Assembly (NCBI GenBank): GCA_002479255.1
Contig: DLMJ01000033.1
Span: 1-42,342, forward strand
DNA length: 42,342 nucleotides
Direction: 5' to 3'
From: Candidatus Binatus soli
Lineage (GTDB): Bacteria > Desulfobacterota > Binatia > Binatales > Binataceae
In this document: positions 7,687 to 15,503 of the stretch, piece by piece
Position numbering within the stretch: position 1 is the first letter of the stretch
How the letters are laid out: each line of letters opens with the position of its first letter
The notes under the pieces: generated by a model
Databases searched by the model: none
What the model was told of the DNA's origin: nothing
What the model saw: the letters and a program-made list of their open reading frames with translations, nothing else
Made by a program: the position numbers and the translations under genes

Positions 7687-8432
7687 GCAGTCTGCTCGCG
7701 AGTTTCACGAATTCCCAGGATTGGCACCTGTGGACTTTGGTCCCAAGTTCTGCCTCCCAGCTTGCGACCTCCGGACTTTGGTCTGAAGCCACCCCACTGC
7801 TTGAAGAAAAATGGAACGTTAGCTGCCAAGCACTGGTCGCGAATTTCTCGTACCCAATCAGGATCGATCCGGCGGAAGTTGGGCCCACTTTCACCGCCCA
7901 CGATCACCCAGTGAATTCCGCGAAGCGGTAGCCGTCTAATCCGCCCTAGCATAGGCTCCACTGATACGAATCTTACGGCGGCCGGCACCTGCCTCAGCAG
8001 CATAATCCGATAAACGTACTCCTCACTCTCCGTTGAGACTCCCTGCCACACATTCCTCGGCCAGGCGAGCTGTGTCGCCATTTCAGCGAGCCGTTCTGCC
8101 CTCTTGGTGAGAATTTGAAACGCATGCCACGAAGCTTCAGCCATCGTTGCGAAAACGCGCTCGATGAAAGCGTCGGGGACATCTTCGTGAAATAAGTCGC
8201 TCATGCTGTTCACGAAGATTCTCCGCGGCTGCCGCCATCTTAAAGGGAGTTCTATCTGATCGGAGTGGAGTGTTATCTCGAAGCCGTTACGATAGCGGGG
8301 GTTTCCCATGGCCTGAAGGCGATGCGCCAGCCGCTCAGCGTAGCAATGCTTACAACCTGGGCTGATCTTTGTGCACCCAGTGACCGGATTCCACGTAGCA
8401 TCCGTCCACTCAATCGACGATTTGTCTCCCAT
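7683..8432 (-). CDS. DUF5131 (phage Gp37/Gp68-like) three-Cys protein
   Basis: 249 residues. It begins IEWTDATWNPVTGC and carries three cysteines at positions 20, 27 and 30 (CTKISPGCKHCYAE, CX6CX2C), a variant of the radical SAM cluster motif. Other family landmarks are RIFVNSMSDLFHEDVPD, QILTKRAERL, WQGVSTES and VIVGGESGP. The family is common in phages and mobile regions and is linked to TcmP. It probably binds an Fe-S cluster, but substrate and product are not known. It is coupled to tcmP by a 4-base overlap, and its start is 17 bases after the upstream radical SAM gene. Confidence 0.88.
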   Translation of the reverse strand: MGDKSSIEWTDATWNPVTGCTKISPGCKHCYAERLAHRLQAMGNPRYRNGFEITLHSDQIELPLRWRQPRRIFVNSMSDLFHEDVPDAFIERVFATMAEASWHAFQILTKRAERLAEMATQLAWPRNVWQGVSTESEEYVYRIMLLRQVPAAVRFVSVEPMLGRIRRLPLRGIHWVIVGGESGPNFRRIDPDWVREIRDQCLAANVPFFFKQWGGFRPKSGGRKLGGRTWDQSPQVPILGIRETREQTA

Positions 8433-8449
8433 GTGGACCTCTCGCCAAT

Positions 8450-9475
8450 CTATCTATCACTCACAGTACTCGACGTGCTAGCTCTGTCGATGCCGACCAA
8501 TCGCAAATTCAGTTGAGCGGGTATCGGTTGTGACATGTTGTTAATTTGAATCATGCAGCGTTCGTGCTCGATGGGGAAGCCGTAGCGCGTGCGGATGCGA
8601 TCGAAAATCGCGCCCATCCGATCGTCATACGCACGCGGAACGTACTCGGCGCGCGCGTAAAACATGTCGATACGCTCCGCCAGATGCGGGAATCGCTCCC
8701 TCACGAATGGAATGAAGCGGCGCGCCGCCGCGGGTTTCAGAAACAGCGAACGCCACCATACTCCCGACGCGCCCGCGCGATGCGCCCCGCGAATCACGCT
8801 CTCGATCGCCGCGGGATCGTCCGTCAGTCCCGGAATCATCGGCATCATGAGCACGTTGCACCGGATTCCCGCCCGCGCCAGCTCGAACAGCGCGCGCAGC
8901 CGCAGGCCCGGGCGCGGCGCTCGCGGCTCGAGGATTCGTTGCAGTTTTCGATCGAGCGTTATCAGCGAGAAGTTCACCGACAGCTTCGAGCGCCGATTAA
9001 TCTTTTTGAGCCACTCGAGGTCGCGAACGATCAAGCTGGATTTGGTCGTGATCGACAGGTCCAGCCCCGACAGTTGAGCGAAAACTTCGAGCATGGAGCG
9101 CGTGAGCCCGTATTTCCGCTCGGCCGGCTGATAGGGGTCGGTCGCCGTGCCGATTGCGATCGCGTCGGCGCCGATCGGCGTGCGTGAGAGCGTGCGCGCC
9201 AGGACCTCGGCCGCCATCCGCTTGACGAATATTTTGCGCTCGAAGTCCATCGGGTCGCGCAACTCGAGAAAATCGTGCGTATAGCGCGCGTAGCAGTACA
9301 CGCACCCGAACTCGCAGCCGCGATACGGGTTGATGGTCCATCGAAACGGCATGCGCGGGCTGTCGCATCGATTGAGAATCTGCCGCACCGGCATCTCGAT
9401 AAACTCGACGCCGCGGGTGACGTCGAGGTCTTCAGGCGGGGGCGAATAGAGGGGCAATGTGGCGGCGGCGTTCAT
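8450..9475 (-). CDS. PA0069-family radical SAM protein (SplB-like)
   Basis: 341 residues from ATG 9475. The radical SAM motif CEFGCVYC (Cys54, 58, 61) follows INPYRG, as in the PA0069 / Rv2578c family related to spore photoproduct lyase. Further landmarks are DFERKIFVKR, GTATDPYQPAE and ITTKSSLIVRDL. Biochemical function of this family is not established. The start is about 200 bases from the divergent SDR gene, so a leftward promoter should lie in between. The downstream DUF5131 and TcmP genes may be read through from here, though they look less GC-rich and may be a later insertion. Confidence 0.9.
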   Translation of the reverse strand: MNAAATLPLYSPPPEDLDVTRGVEFIEMPVRQILNRCDSPRMPFRWTINPYRGCEFGCVYCYARYTHDFLELRDPMDFERKIFVKRMAAEVLARTLSRTPIGADAIAIGTATDPYQPAERKYGLTRSMLEVFAQLSGLDLSITTKSSLIVRDLEWLKKINRRSKLSVNFSLITLDRKLQRILEPRAPRPGLRLRALFELARAGIRCNVLMMPMIPGLTDDPAAIESVIRGAHRAGASGVWWRSLFLKPAAARRFIPFVRERFPHLAERIDMFYARAEYVPRAYDDRMGAIFDRIRTRYGFPIEHERCMIQINNMSQPIPAQLNLRLVGIDRASTSSTVSDR

Positions 9476-9672
9476 CTGACAGCATGGCTATCTTCGCTTT
9501 TTCTTCGCTAAAGTTCAACCGGCGCCGTCCAGACGTTTTTCCACCGGGTGGCGGGATTGCGATGTCACAAGAGGCTAAGCAGGAGCATTTCGGGCGGCAA
9601 AGCTGCTAGATAGTGGTCGGAGAGCGCGGCGCGGGTACAGAACGATCCGCATCGCAGCGGGAGGAAATCGCG

Positions 9673-10482
9673 ATGGCAGACAATGGGCGAAAATATCGTG
9701 AGAAGTACGGCGAGTGGGCTCTCGTGACGGGCGCGTCGGCGGGAATCGGCCTTGAGTTTGCCCGTGCGCTCGCGCGCGAGGGCATGTCGATAGTGCTGAC
9801 GGCCAGGCGCGAGGAACGGCTGAACGCGCTCGCCGCGGAACTTCGCCAGAATTTTCACGTCGAAACGCGGGTGGTCGCGGTCGATCTCGCGGCGCCGGAC
9901 GGCGCGGATCGCCTGGCCGACGCAGTCGCGGATTTGCCGATCGCATTTCTGGTCAACAACGCCGGCTTCGGCTACGCTGGCCGTTTCGACAAGCTGGCAA
10001 TCGATCGGCTGCGCGCGATGGTGGTCGTAAACTGCGTCGTGCCGGTGGTGCTGACCAGCCGCATCATGCCCGGGATGGTCAAGCGTGGACGCGGCGCGGT
10101 GATCATCGTGGGATCGGTGGCGGGACGCCAGCCGCTGCCGCTGCATGCGGTTTACAGCGCAACCAAGGGATTCGATCTGCTGTTCGGCGAGGGGTTGTGG
10201 GGCGAACTGCGCGGGACGGGCATCGACGCGCTCGTGATAGAGCCGGGTCCCACGAAGACCGAGTTCCAGGCGGTGGCGGGAGAGAGTGTGGGGCCTGACC
10301 ACGGCGAGCCAGCGGAAAATGTAGTGCGGGTCGCGCTCGACGCGCTCGGCAAGCAGCCGAGCGTTATCTCGGGATGGTTCAACTGGGTGCGCGCCAATGC
10401 GACGCGGCTGGTTCCTCGATCGACGGCGGTGAAAATCGCGAAGAAGGTGACCGAAGGCCAGACTCCGCAAGAGCTGCGATAG
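9673..10482 (+). CDS. Short-chain dehydrogenase/reductase
   Basis: 269 residues from ATG 9673, chosen because GGGAGGAA lies about seven bases upstream; an upstream extension to 9613 lacks family features. Classical SDR: cofactor motif TGASAGIG (19-26), LVNNAGFGYAG, catalytic Ser148 (IVGSVAG), Tyr161 and Lys165 (YSATKG), and EPGPTKTEF. An Arg after the second strand (TARREER) points to NADP. The C-terminal stretch (WFNWVRANATRLVPRS) resembles DltE/YqjQ-type SDRs. Substrate not predictable. Confidence 0.92.
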   Translation: MADNGRKYREKYGEWALVTGASAGIGLEFARALAREGMSIVLTARREERLNALAAELRQNFHVETRVVAVDLAAPDGADRLADAVADLPIAFLVNNAGFGYAGRFDKLAIDRLRAMVVVNCVVPVVLTSRIMPGMVKRGRGAVIIVGSVAGRQPLPLHAVYSATKGFDLLFGEGLWGELRGTGIDALVIEPGPTKTEFQAVAGESVGPDHGEPAENVVRVALDALGKQPSVISGWFNWVRANATRLVPRSTAVKIAKKVTEGQTPQELR

Positions 10483-10570
10483 AAATGCGGTAGAGGCGCG
10501 GATCGGTGCTGGACGCGCGGATCCATGCGCGTCCGGGATAGTCAACTTGCTCCAGCCGCCGGTGCATGGC

Positions 10571-11581
10571 TCATGGAATTGTCGCGAGGTCGTAGGCGGG
10601 CGGCAGTTTCTCCGCGATCGTCGTGAGCGACGACCCATCAGCGGTTACGCGAACGATGGCGCCGTCGTTGCAGACCGCGAAGAAGCCGCTTTCGTTGTTT
10701 TCCGGATCGGCCTTCAGCCGCATCACCATGCCGCGTCCAAAACTCTGTTCGCTGGAAATCGCCGTGAAACTTTCGCCGCGATCGCTGCTCCGGAACAGCA
10801 CCGCGTCCGCGCCGGTCGGTCCGACGCGCCAGGTGGGCGGCGGGCCCATCGCGGCCGCGGTGAAAACGTCTTCGCTGTCCGGCCGGCTTACGAGCAGCGG
10901 GACGGTGTAGGTGCGGTTGAGCCCGCGTGTTACGGGTTGCCACGATTTGCCGGCGTTGCCGGACAAGTAGAACCCATTGCCGGTGGTGGCGTAGAGGCGG
11001 CGCGAATCGCGCGAGTCCACCGCGACGGTATGAACATCCCAATAGAGACCGTCGTTGAGCGGCTCGAATGACGCGCCGTCGTTGCGCGAGCGGAAGATGC
11101 CGCCCTCCTCGACGCCGACGTACATCGTGGACGGCTCATGCGGATCGAAGGCGATCGAACGCACGTGCGGGATATGCGGCGCTGGCGGAAACGTCCAGCG
11201 GTCGCGCCCCGGGATTTTCAGGAAGCCGTCGCATTCCTTGAAGATGTGTCCGCGATCGTCGCTGCGAAACAGGCGGGCGTGCGAGGTCCCGATGAATACG
11301 CGATCCTTCACGGCGGGAGATGCGGCGATCGACCAGACCTCTTCTTCGCGCGCGAGCGGGGGAGTCACGTCGGTCCAGGTTCTGCCGCCGTCGGTCGAGC
11401 GCGCGAGCGCGCCCCTGCCGCGGACGTGCTCGGTCGAGCCGGCGTAGATGAGCGTGGGATCGACGGCATCCTGCGCCATGCACCAGATGGCTGACGGATC
11501 GGCAAGCACCATCAGCGGAGCCCCGCCGCGCGAGGGATCCAGAATCACAATGCCCTTGGCCGTCCCGATGCACAGGCGCAT
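10571..11581 (-). CDS. BNR/Asp-box repeat beta-propeller protein
   Basis: 336 residues from ATG 11581 (MRLCIGTAKG), which has GAGAGG upstream; the frame extends to 11653, but that part has no family features. At least four Asp-box type repeats are visible: LARSTDGGRTWTDV, LFRSDDRGHIFKEC, IFRSRNDGASFEPL, FYLSGNAGKSWQPV, LFRSSDRGESFTAI. These form sialidase/sortilin-like propellers, but no sialidase catalytic set is evident. No signal peptide is seen, so it is probably cytoplasmic. The start lies about 94 bases after the formyltransferase-like gene in the same direction, so a shared transcript is possible. Confidence 0.85.
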   Translation of the reverse strand: MRLCIGTAKGIVILDPSRGGAPLMVLADPSAIWCMAQDAVDPTLIYAGSTEHVRGRGALARSTDGGRTWTDVTPPLAREEEVWSIAASPAVKDRVFIGTSHARLFRSDDRGHIFKECDGFLKIPGRDRWTFPPAPHIPHVRSIAFDPHEPSTMYVGVEEGGIFRSRNDGASFEPLNDGLYWDVHTVAVDSRDSRRLYATTGNGFYLSGNAGKSWQPVTRGLNRTYTVPLLVSRPDSEDVFTAAAMGPPPTWRVGPTGADAVLFRSSDRGESFTAISSEQSFGRGMVMRLKADPENNESGFFAVCNDGAIVRVTADGSSLTTIAEKLPPAYDLATIP

Positions 11582-11674
11582 CCCGGTAAACCTCTCGTGG
11601 CCGCGCCAAATCGTAGCGCAAAGGACTCTGACGGAATAGCGCCCGGCGCGCACGGCAGGTGCGCCGCGCGGAGC

Positions 11675-12595
11675 TTACGTCAGCTTTGTGCCGAGGCGGA
11701 TCTCGCCGGCGGCTGCGAGCTCGGCGGGCGCGGCTTTTTTGGGGTTGGGATCGATTCGCGCCCGTTTGACCAAAATCGTCCCGCCGGCGAGCGCGACCTT
11801 CATTCCATCGGAGTCAAGCGCGATTATCGTCCCCGGTGCGACGTCTGAGTGGCCTGCTGAGAAGCCCGCTTCATAGAGGCGCAGGCGTTTGTCGCCGACG
11901 ATTGCGAACGCGCCCGGCTGCGGGTCGCATCCGCGAATCAGATTGAAGACCTCGCGCGCCGGTTTTGCAAAATCGATCTTCGCGTGCTCGTCGCGGCACG
12001 GCGGCTCGTAGGTCGCCTTGCTCTCGTCCTGCACGAGCGCGGGCGCGTTACCGGATTTGATCAGATCGACCGCTTCGACCATCGCGCCGATTCCCATCGG
12101 GAAGAGCGTGTTGAAGTAAATGGAGCCGACGGTGTCGTTCTCCGCAATCGGCACGCGCTTTTGAATGAGGATCGGTCCGGTGTCGATACCCTTATCCGGC
12201 CAGAACCAGGTGACTCCTGTTTCCACGTCGCCCTGGATTATCGCCCAGTTCATCCCGCTGGCGCCGCGATGGCGCGGGAGGAGGGAAGGGTGAAAGCAAA
12301 TCGACTTGTAGCGCGGTGCGTAGAGAATTCGCTCGGGAACAATCAGGGTGACGAACGCGAGGATGGCCAGGTCGGCGTCGAGGGTTTTGAAATGCTCGAA
12401 GGCGGCGTCGTTCTTGAATGACCTGGGCTGGCTCATCGGCAAGCCCATCGCGCGCGCCTTGGCGGCCAGCGGATCCGCCCTGCCGGCGGGCGGATCGTGC
12501 GGTGCGAAGACGTGAACGATTTCGTCACCGTGATTGACGAGCGCCTCGAGCGCTTTTTCCGCGAATGCAGCCTGTCCGAGCAGTGCGATACGCAA
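11675..12595 (-). CDS. Formyltransferase-fold protein like the hydrolase domain of 10-formyl-THF dehydrogenase
   Basis: 306 residues. It has the methionyl-tRNA formyltransferase fold, but the catalytic segment reads HPSLLPRHRGASGMNW and GIDTGP, closest in my memory to the N-terminal hydrolase domain of ALDH1L-type formyl-THF dehydrogenases. The catalytic His102 and Asp138 are present. The early segment DPLAAKARAMGLP also matches that group. A C-terminal FMT-like domain follows (RDEHAKIDFAKPAREVFNLIRG). Possible reactions are release of formate from 10-formyl-THF or transfer of formyl to an unknown acceptor; a Met-tRNA role is less likely but not excluded. No aldehyde dehydrogenase domain is attached. 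Confidence 0.85.
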   Translation of the reverse strand: MRIALLGQAAFAEKALEALVNHGDEIVHVFAPHDPPAGRADPLAAKARAMGLPMSQPRSFKNDAAFEHFKTLDADLAILAFVTLIVPERILYAPRYKSICFHPSLLPRHRGASGMNWAIIQGDVETGVTWFWPDKGIDTGPILIQKRVPIAENDTVGSIYFNTLFPMGIGAMVEAVDLIKSGNAPALVQDESKATYEPPCRDEHAKIDFAKPAREVFNLIRGCDPQPGAFAIVGDKRLRLYEAGFSAGHSDVAPGTIIALDSDGMKVALAGGTILVKRARIDPNPKKAAPAELAAAGEIRLGTKLT

Positions 12596-12639
12596 CCTGG
12601 TGTTCCTCCAAATTTATCCGGTTACGCTACCAAATCAAA

Positions 12640-13045
12640 AATGGAGTTGCACCTGCACCCAACGTTAAGGCCGCGCTCCGTTGTCGGCCGTTGGCACGGC
12701 TGGCCAGTATTAACGCCGCGCTCCGTTGTCGCGCGCGGCCCTGCCAATGGCTTAATACTGCGCTGCCGTCGCCACGGCCAGGGGCTGCGGCCCCTGCACC
12801 CGCATTGAGAAGACGCGAGCAGGGCTGAGCCCTGCACCCAGTGTTAAGGCCGCGCTCCGTTGTCGCGCGCGGGCAGGGGTGACCCCTGCATCCAGTATTA
12901 AGAGCAGTGGTGCAATGGCAGTCACTTTTTTCGAAAGTGGTCGGAAATGGTGCTGTAGTGTTGGGGTTTTGAGGAAAACGTTTCACGTGAAACGTTTTTT
13001 AGTTCAGGAGAACAAATCACGAAGCAGGGACCCGGTCCCTGCACC
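12640..13045. repeat. Cluster of short palindromes with a shared tail (REP-like)
   Basis: No gene is seen between 12596 and 13328. The stretch holds several hairpins of the form GCAGGGGTGACCCCTGC: 12779-12796 (variant), 12819-12835, 12873-12889 and 13024-13042 (variant). Most are followed by a tail CACCCAGTRTTAA. A second unit, TTAAGGCCGCGCTCCGTTGTC, starts at about 12665, 12710 (one base different) and 12843. An inverted CTTAATACTG is present near 12760. The same hairpin and tail recur at 42302-42331. Confidence 0.75.
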
Positions 13046-13099
13046 CGGTGATAAAACAGGTTAAGGGGAAAAAATAGTCGTCGTTGTCCGTCGTGTCCT

Positions 13100-13132
13100 G
13101 CGTCATCCCGAGCGAAGTCGAGGGACCCCGGA
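13100..13132. repeat. Dispersed motif upstream of the AAA-DUF4435 gene
   Basis: GCGTCATCCCGAGCGAAGTC followed by GAGGGACCCCGG. It is an imperfect hairpin of a type common in intergenic regions of metagenomic genomes. A related element in inverted orientation lies downstream of the same gene at 15385-15416. Confidence 0.5.
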
Positions 13133-13328
13133 TCTTTTTCCGGAACTTACTGACCGCGAGGGGGCGGTGGAGCGCGCTCGCGACTGCAGAGTCAGCGTAG
13201 AGATTTGAAGCAATAATTATTTTTTCCCGCGATACCGAGTCCTGCCGCGTGACACTTCAGATCTCGGATAGCCTTGCCGTTGGCAAGTATCCGGGGCAAT
13301 AAATATCAAATAATCTCTGGGAGTCTAA

Positions 13329-15263
13329 GTGCGTATAAGAAATATCAAAATCAGCCAGTGGCGGCACTTCGAGAATATCGAGCTCCAGCTCAGTGACGAA
13401 ACTGGTCTCGTCTGCCTTGTCGGTGCCAATGGGACCGGCAAGAGCAATTTGCTGGAGCTAGTTGCGGCCTGCGCTCATCATCTCGGTTTATCAGGGGGCA
13501 TCGAGATTCCGCGCGGCGATCCGTTCTCCGATCCGCATAGCTTTTCCCTGCAATTTTATCTCGGCGAAGGTGTGAGCGCGGGAATCGACGAAGGGCTTGC
13601 CGGTGAGCCGGACTTTCGCGAGTGGGACCGTACCCTCACCATTCAGAGCGAGCGCCACGAGGGCAATCACATCAGCAGAATCGAAGCTGGAGGCATAGCG
13701 AACACTAGCCGTAAAGTTGAATTTGCCCGTCGCGTTATTCACCAGTTGCAGCAGTCTAGCGACGTACATTTTCTGTCGCTTGACTCCGACCGCGCGTATC
13801 CGATGAGACATCTCACCTTTACCGATGCCGCCATGGCCTATCAGATTGATTGGGCTGGCGTCGAATATACGCGTGGCAGATCATTCAGAAGGACCGCGAC
13901 GCTCTACGATGAGTGGTTGAAGTACTTCCTTGCGCTGGAGAACCAGTCCGGGGCACAGCTGATGCAGGACATGCGTCGGGCAAAGAAGCTCGGTGCAGAG
14001 CAGCCCGGATTCGAAGATCATTTTGAAGCATATGCGGCGTCTCTTCAGAAGGTCTTGCCGCATGTCTTCTTCACAGGTATCGATCCAAAGCAACGCACGC
14101 TACTCTTCGATACGACGGGGTTGGAACTGTCCTTTAACCAGCTCAGTGGTGGTGAGCGGGAGATCGCGTTTCTAATTGGTCAGATCGATCGATTTGGATT
14201 GCGGAAGGGCTTGTTCCTACTCGATGAACCGGAGCTGCACCTCAACGCCGACCTGATCAGAACGTGGATCGCGTATCTGACCGGTACGGTCGAGACCGGA
14301 CAAGTCTGGCTCGCGACTCATTCGCTTGAGGCCGTCGAGGCCGCGGGAATGCATGCCACATTCGTTTTGGAGAGGAACGAGGAGACGCGCAAGGTCGACA
14401 GCCTCACCCGTCTGGATACCCGCCCTGTCCTTTCTGCGCTATCCCGCGCGGTTGGCACGCCGGCTTTCTCGATTTCTCAATTGGTTTTCGTATTCGTCGA
14501 AGGAGAGGAAGGCGTCGGAGAGCGCGAGTTCTTCCAAAAGCTCGCCGGACTGCAGAACCTCCGCTTCATGGAATGCGGCTCCTGCAATGAAGTGGTGCGA
14601 CGGGTCGCCGACATCAAAGCGCTTGCGAGCGAGTCCGAAGCTGGAATCCGCATTGGCGGCATCGTTGACCGAGATTTTCGGTCCGATGCCGAAGCAATGA
14701 CGCTAACCAGCGCCCGTGGCGTGTTCGTCCTTCCTGTGCATGAGGCAGAGAATTTTTTTCTCCACCCGGCGACCCTTCGCCTCCTTCTGGAGCAGAATGG
14801 GCGCACCAACGGTGCGCCGCTGGACATGATCCGCAGTCGGTCCGATGCCCGTGCCGGCAGTTGGATTTTTCAGCACGCGATGGCGACGCCTAACGCGAAG
14901 TCGCTGCCCGACATCTCGGTGCCTGCCAAGACACAGGCGAAAGCATTCACTTGGGCGCAGTTCGACGCTGATCGGAATACCGCGCTTCACAGCATCATCG
15001 ATGTTTCCGGGTATGACGCCGAGGATCAGCGCAGGCTGCGCGGAATTCTGGAAGTAAGCGCAAATTCGTATGCCCGCAAACGCGACGAAGACGATCTCTG
15101 GAAGTCCTGCGAGGGGAAACAGGTCTTGAATAGTGTTGCAGTGGCCGCGGGTTTCGCCGGTGCTCAGGCTATGATCCTGGCGACCTTTGCGGCCTGGGCG
15201 CGTGAAGGCGCTGAAATTCCTCCAGAGCTGGCGGCGTTTCGCGCATATCTGGCCGCTCTCTAG
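13329..15263 (+). CDS. AAA ATPase fused to a DUF4435 (TOPRIM-like) domain; putative defence protein
   Basis: 644 residues; GTG start with GGGAG five bases upstream. The N-terminal two thirds is an SMC/OLD-type ATPase: Walker A GANGTGKS (32-39), signature LSGGE (272-276), Walker B LFLLDEPELHL (295-305) and H-loop ATHS (329-332). The rest looks like DUF4435: VEGEEG (390-395), IVDRDF (445-450) and LPVHEAENFFL (468-478), acidic motifs like those of TOPRIM nucleases. The same domain pair, as two proteins or a fusion, makes up PARIS (AriA/AriB) anti-phage systems. A PARIS- or OLD-like abortive infection role is an inference. Alone between the repeat cluster and a phosphodiesterase; no partner gene. 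Confidence 0.85.
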   Translation: MRIRNIKISQWRHFENIELQLSDETGLVCLVGANGTGKSNLLELVAACAHHLGLSGGIEIPRGDPFSDPHSFSLQFYLGEGVSAGIDEGLAGEPDFREWDRTLTIQSERHEGNHISRIEAGGIANTSRKVEFARRVIHQLQQSSDVHFLSLDSDRAYPMRHLTFTDAAMAYQIDWAGVEYTRGRSFRRTATLYDEWLKYFLALENQSGAQLMQDMRRAKKLGAEQPGFEDHFEAYAASLQKVLPHVFFTGIDPKQRTLLFDTTGLELSFNQLSGGEREIAFLIGQIDRFGLRKGLFLLDEPELHLNADLIRTWIAYLTGTVETGQVWLATHSLEAVEAAGMHATFVLERNEETRKVDSLTRLDTRPVLSALSRAVGTPAFSISQLVFVFVEGEEGVGEREFFQKLAGLQNLRFMECGSCNEVVRRVADIKALASESEAGIRIGGIVDRDFRSDAEAMTLTSARGVFVLPVHEAENFFLHPATLRLLLEQNGRTNGAPLDMIRSRSDARAGSWIFQHAMATPNAKSLPDISVPAKTQAKAFTWAQFDADRNTALHSIIDVSGYDAEDQRRLRGILEVSANSYARKRDEDDLWKSCEGKQVLNSVAVAAGFAGAQAMILATFAAWAREGAEIPPELAAFRAYLAAL

Positions 15264-15384
15264 CGTCCACCTCCGCCGGCGATCGCGCACTGTCTGTCCG
15301 AGTCGTGGCGGGCGCGCGGTTACAGCGCGCGGCGGGATGGACGTGGATGATCCTCCGCAGGATCAAATCTAGGGCTCACGCACA

Positions 15385-15416
15385 TCCGGGATTCTGAGCG
15401 CAGCGAAGAATGACGC
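15385..15416. repeat. Dispersed motif downstream of the AAA-DUF4435 gene
   Basis: The reverse complement begins GCGTCATTCTTCGCTGCGCT and ends CCCGGA, related to 13100-13132 in inverted orientation. The 240-base gap between the two genes holds nothing else I recognise. Confidence 0.45.
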
Positions 15417-15503
15417 GGGGGCTCGCTTTTGGGTCCTTAGGCCGACATGCTGCGCGGAATTTCATTGAAGGGCGATTGACACGGTCGGGCGCGGGCCGCT
15501 TTG

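Noticed and set aside
9565..10638. Leftward frame of 357 codons
   Set aside because: Antisense to the short-chain dehydrogenase; composition is shadow-like.
11675..12595. Canonical methionyl-tRNA formyltransferase
   Set aside because: The HPSLLPRHRGAS segment and overall pattern fit the hydrolase domain of formyl-THF dehydrogenase better; no def or priA-type neighbour is present.
12640..13045. CRISPR array
   Set aside because: The repeats are hairpins with variable stems at irregular spacing, without uniform spacers or cas genes.
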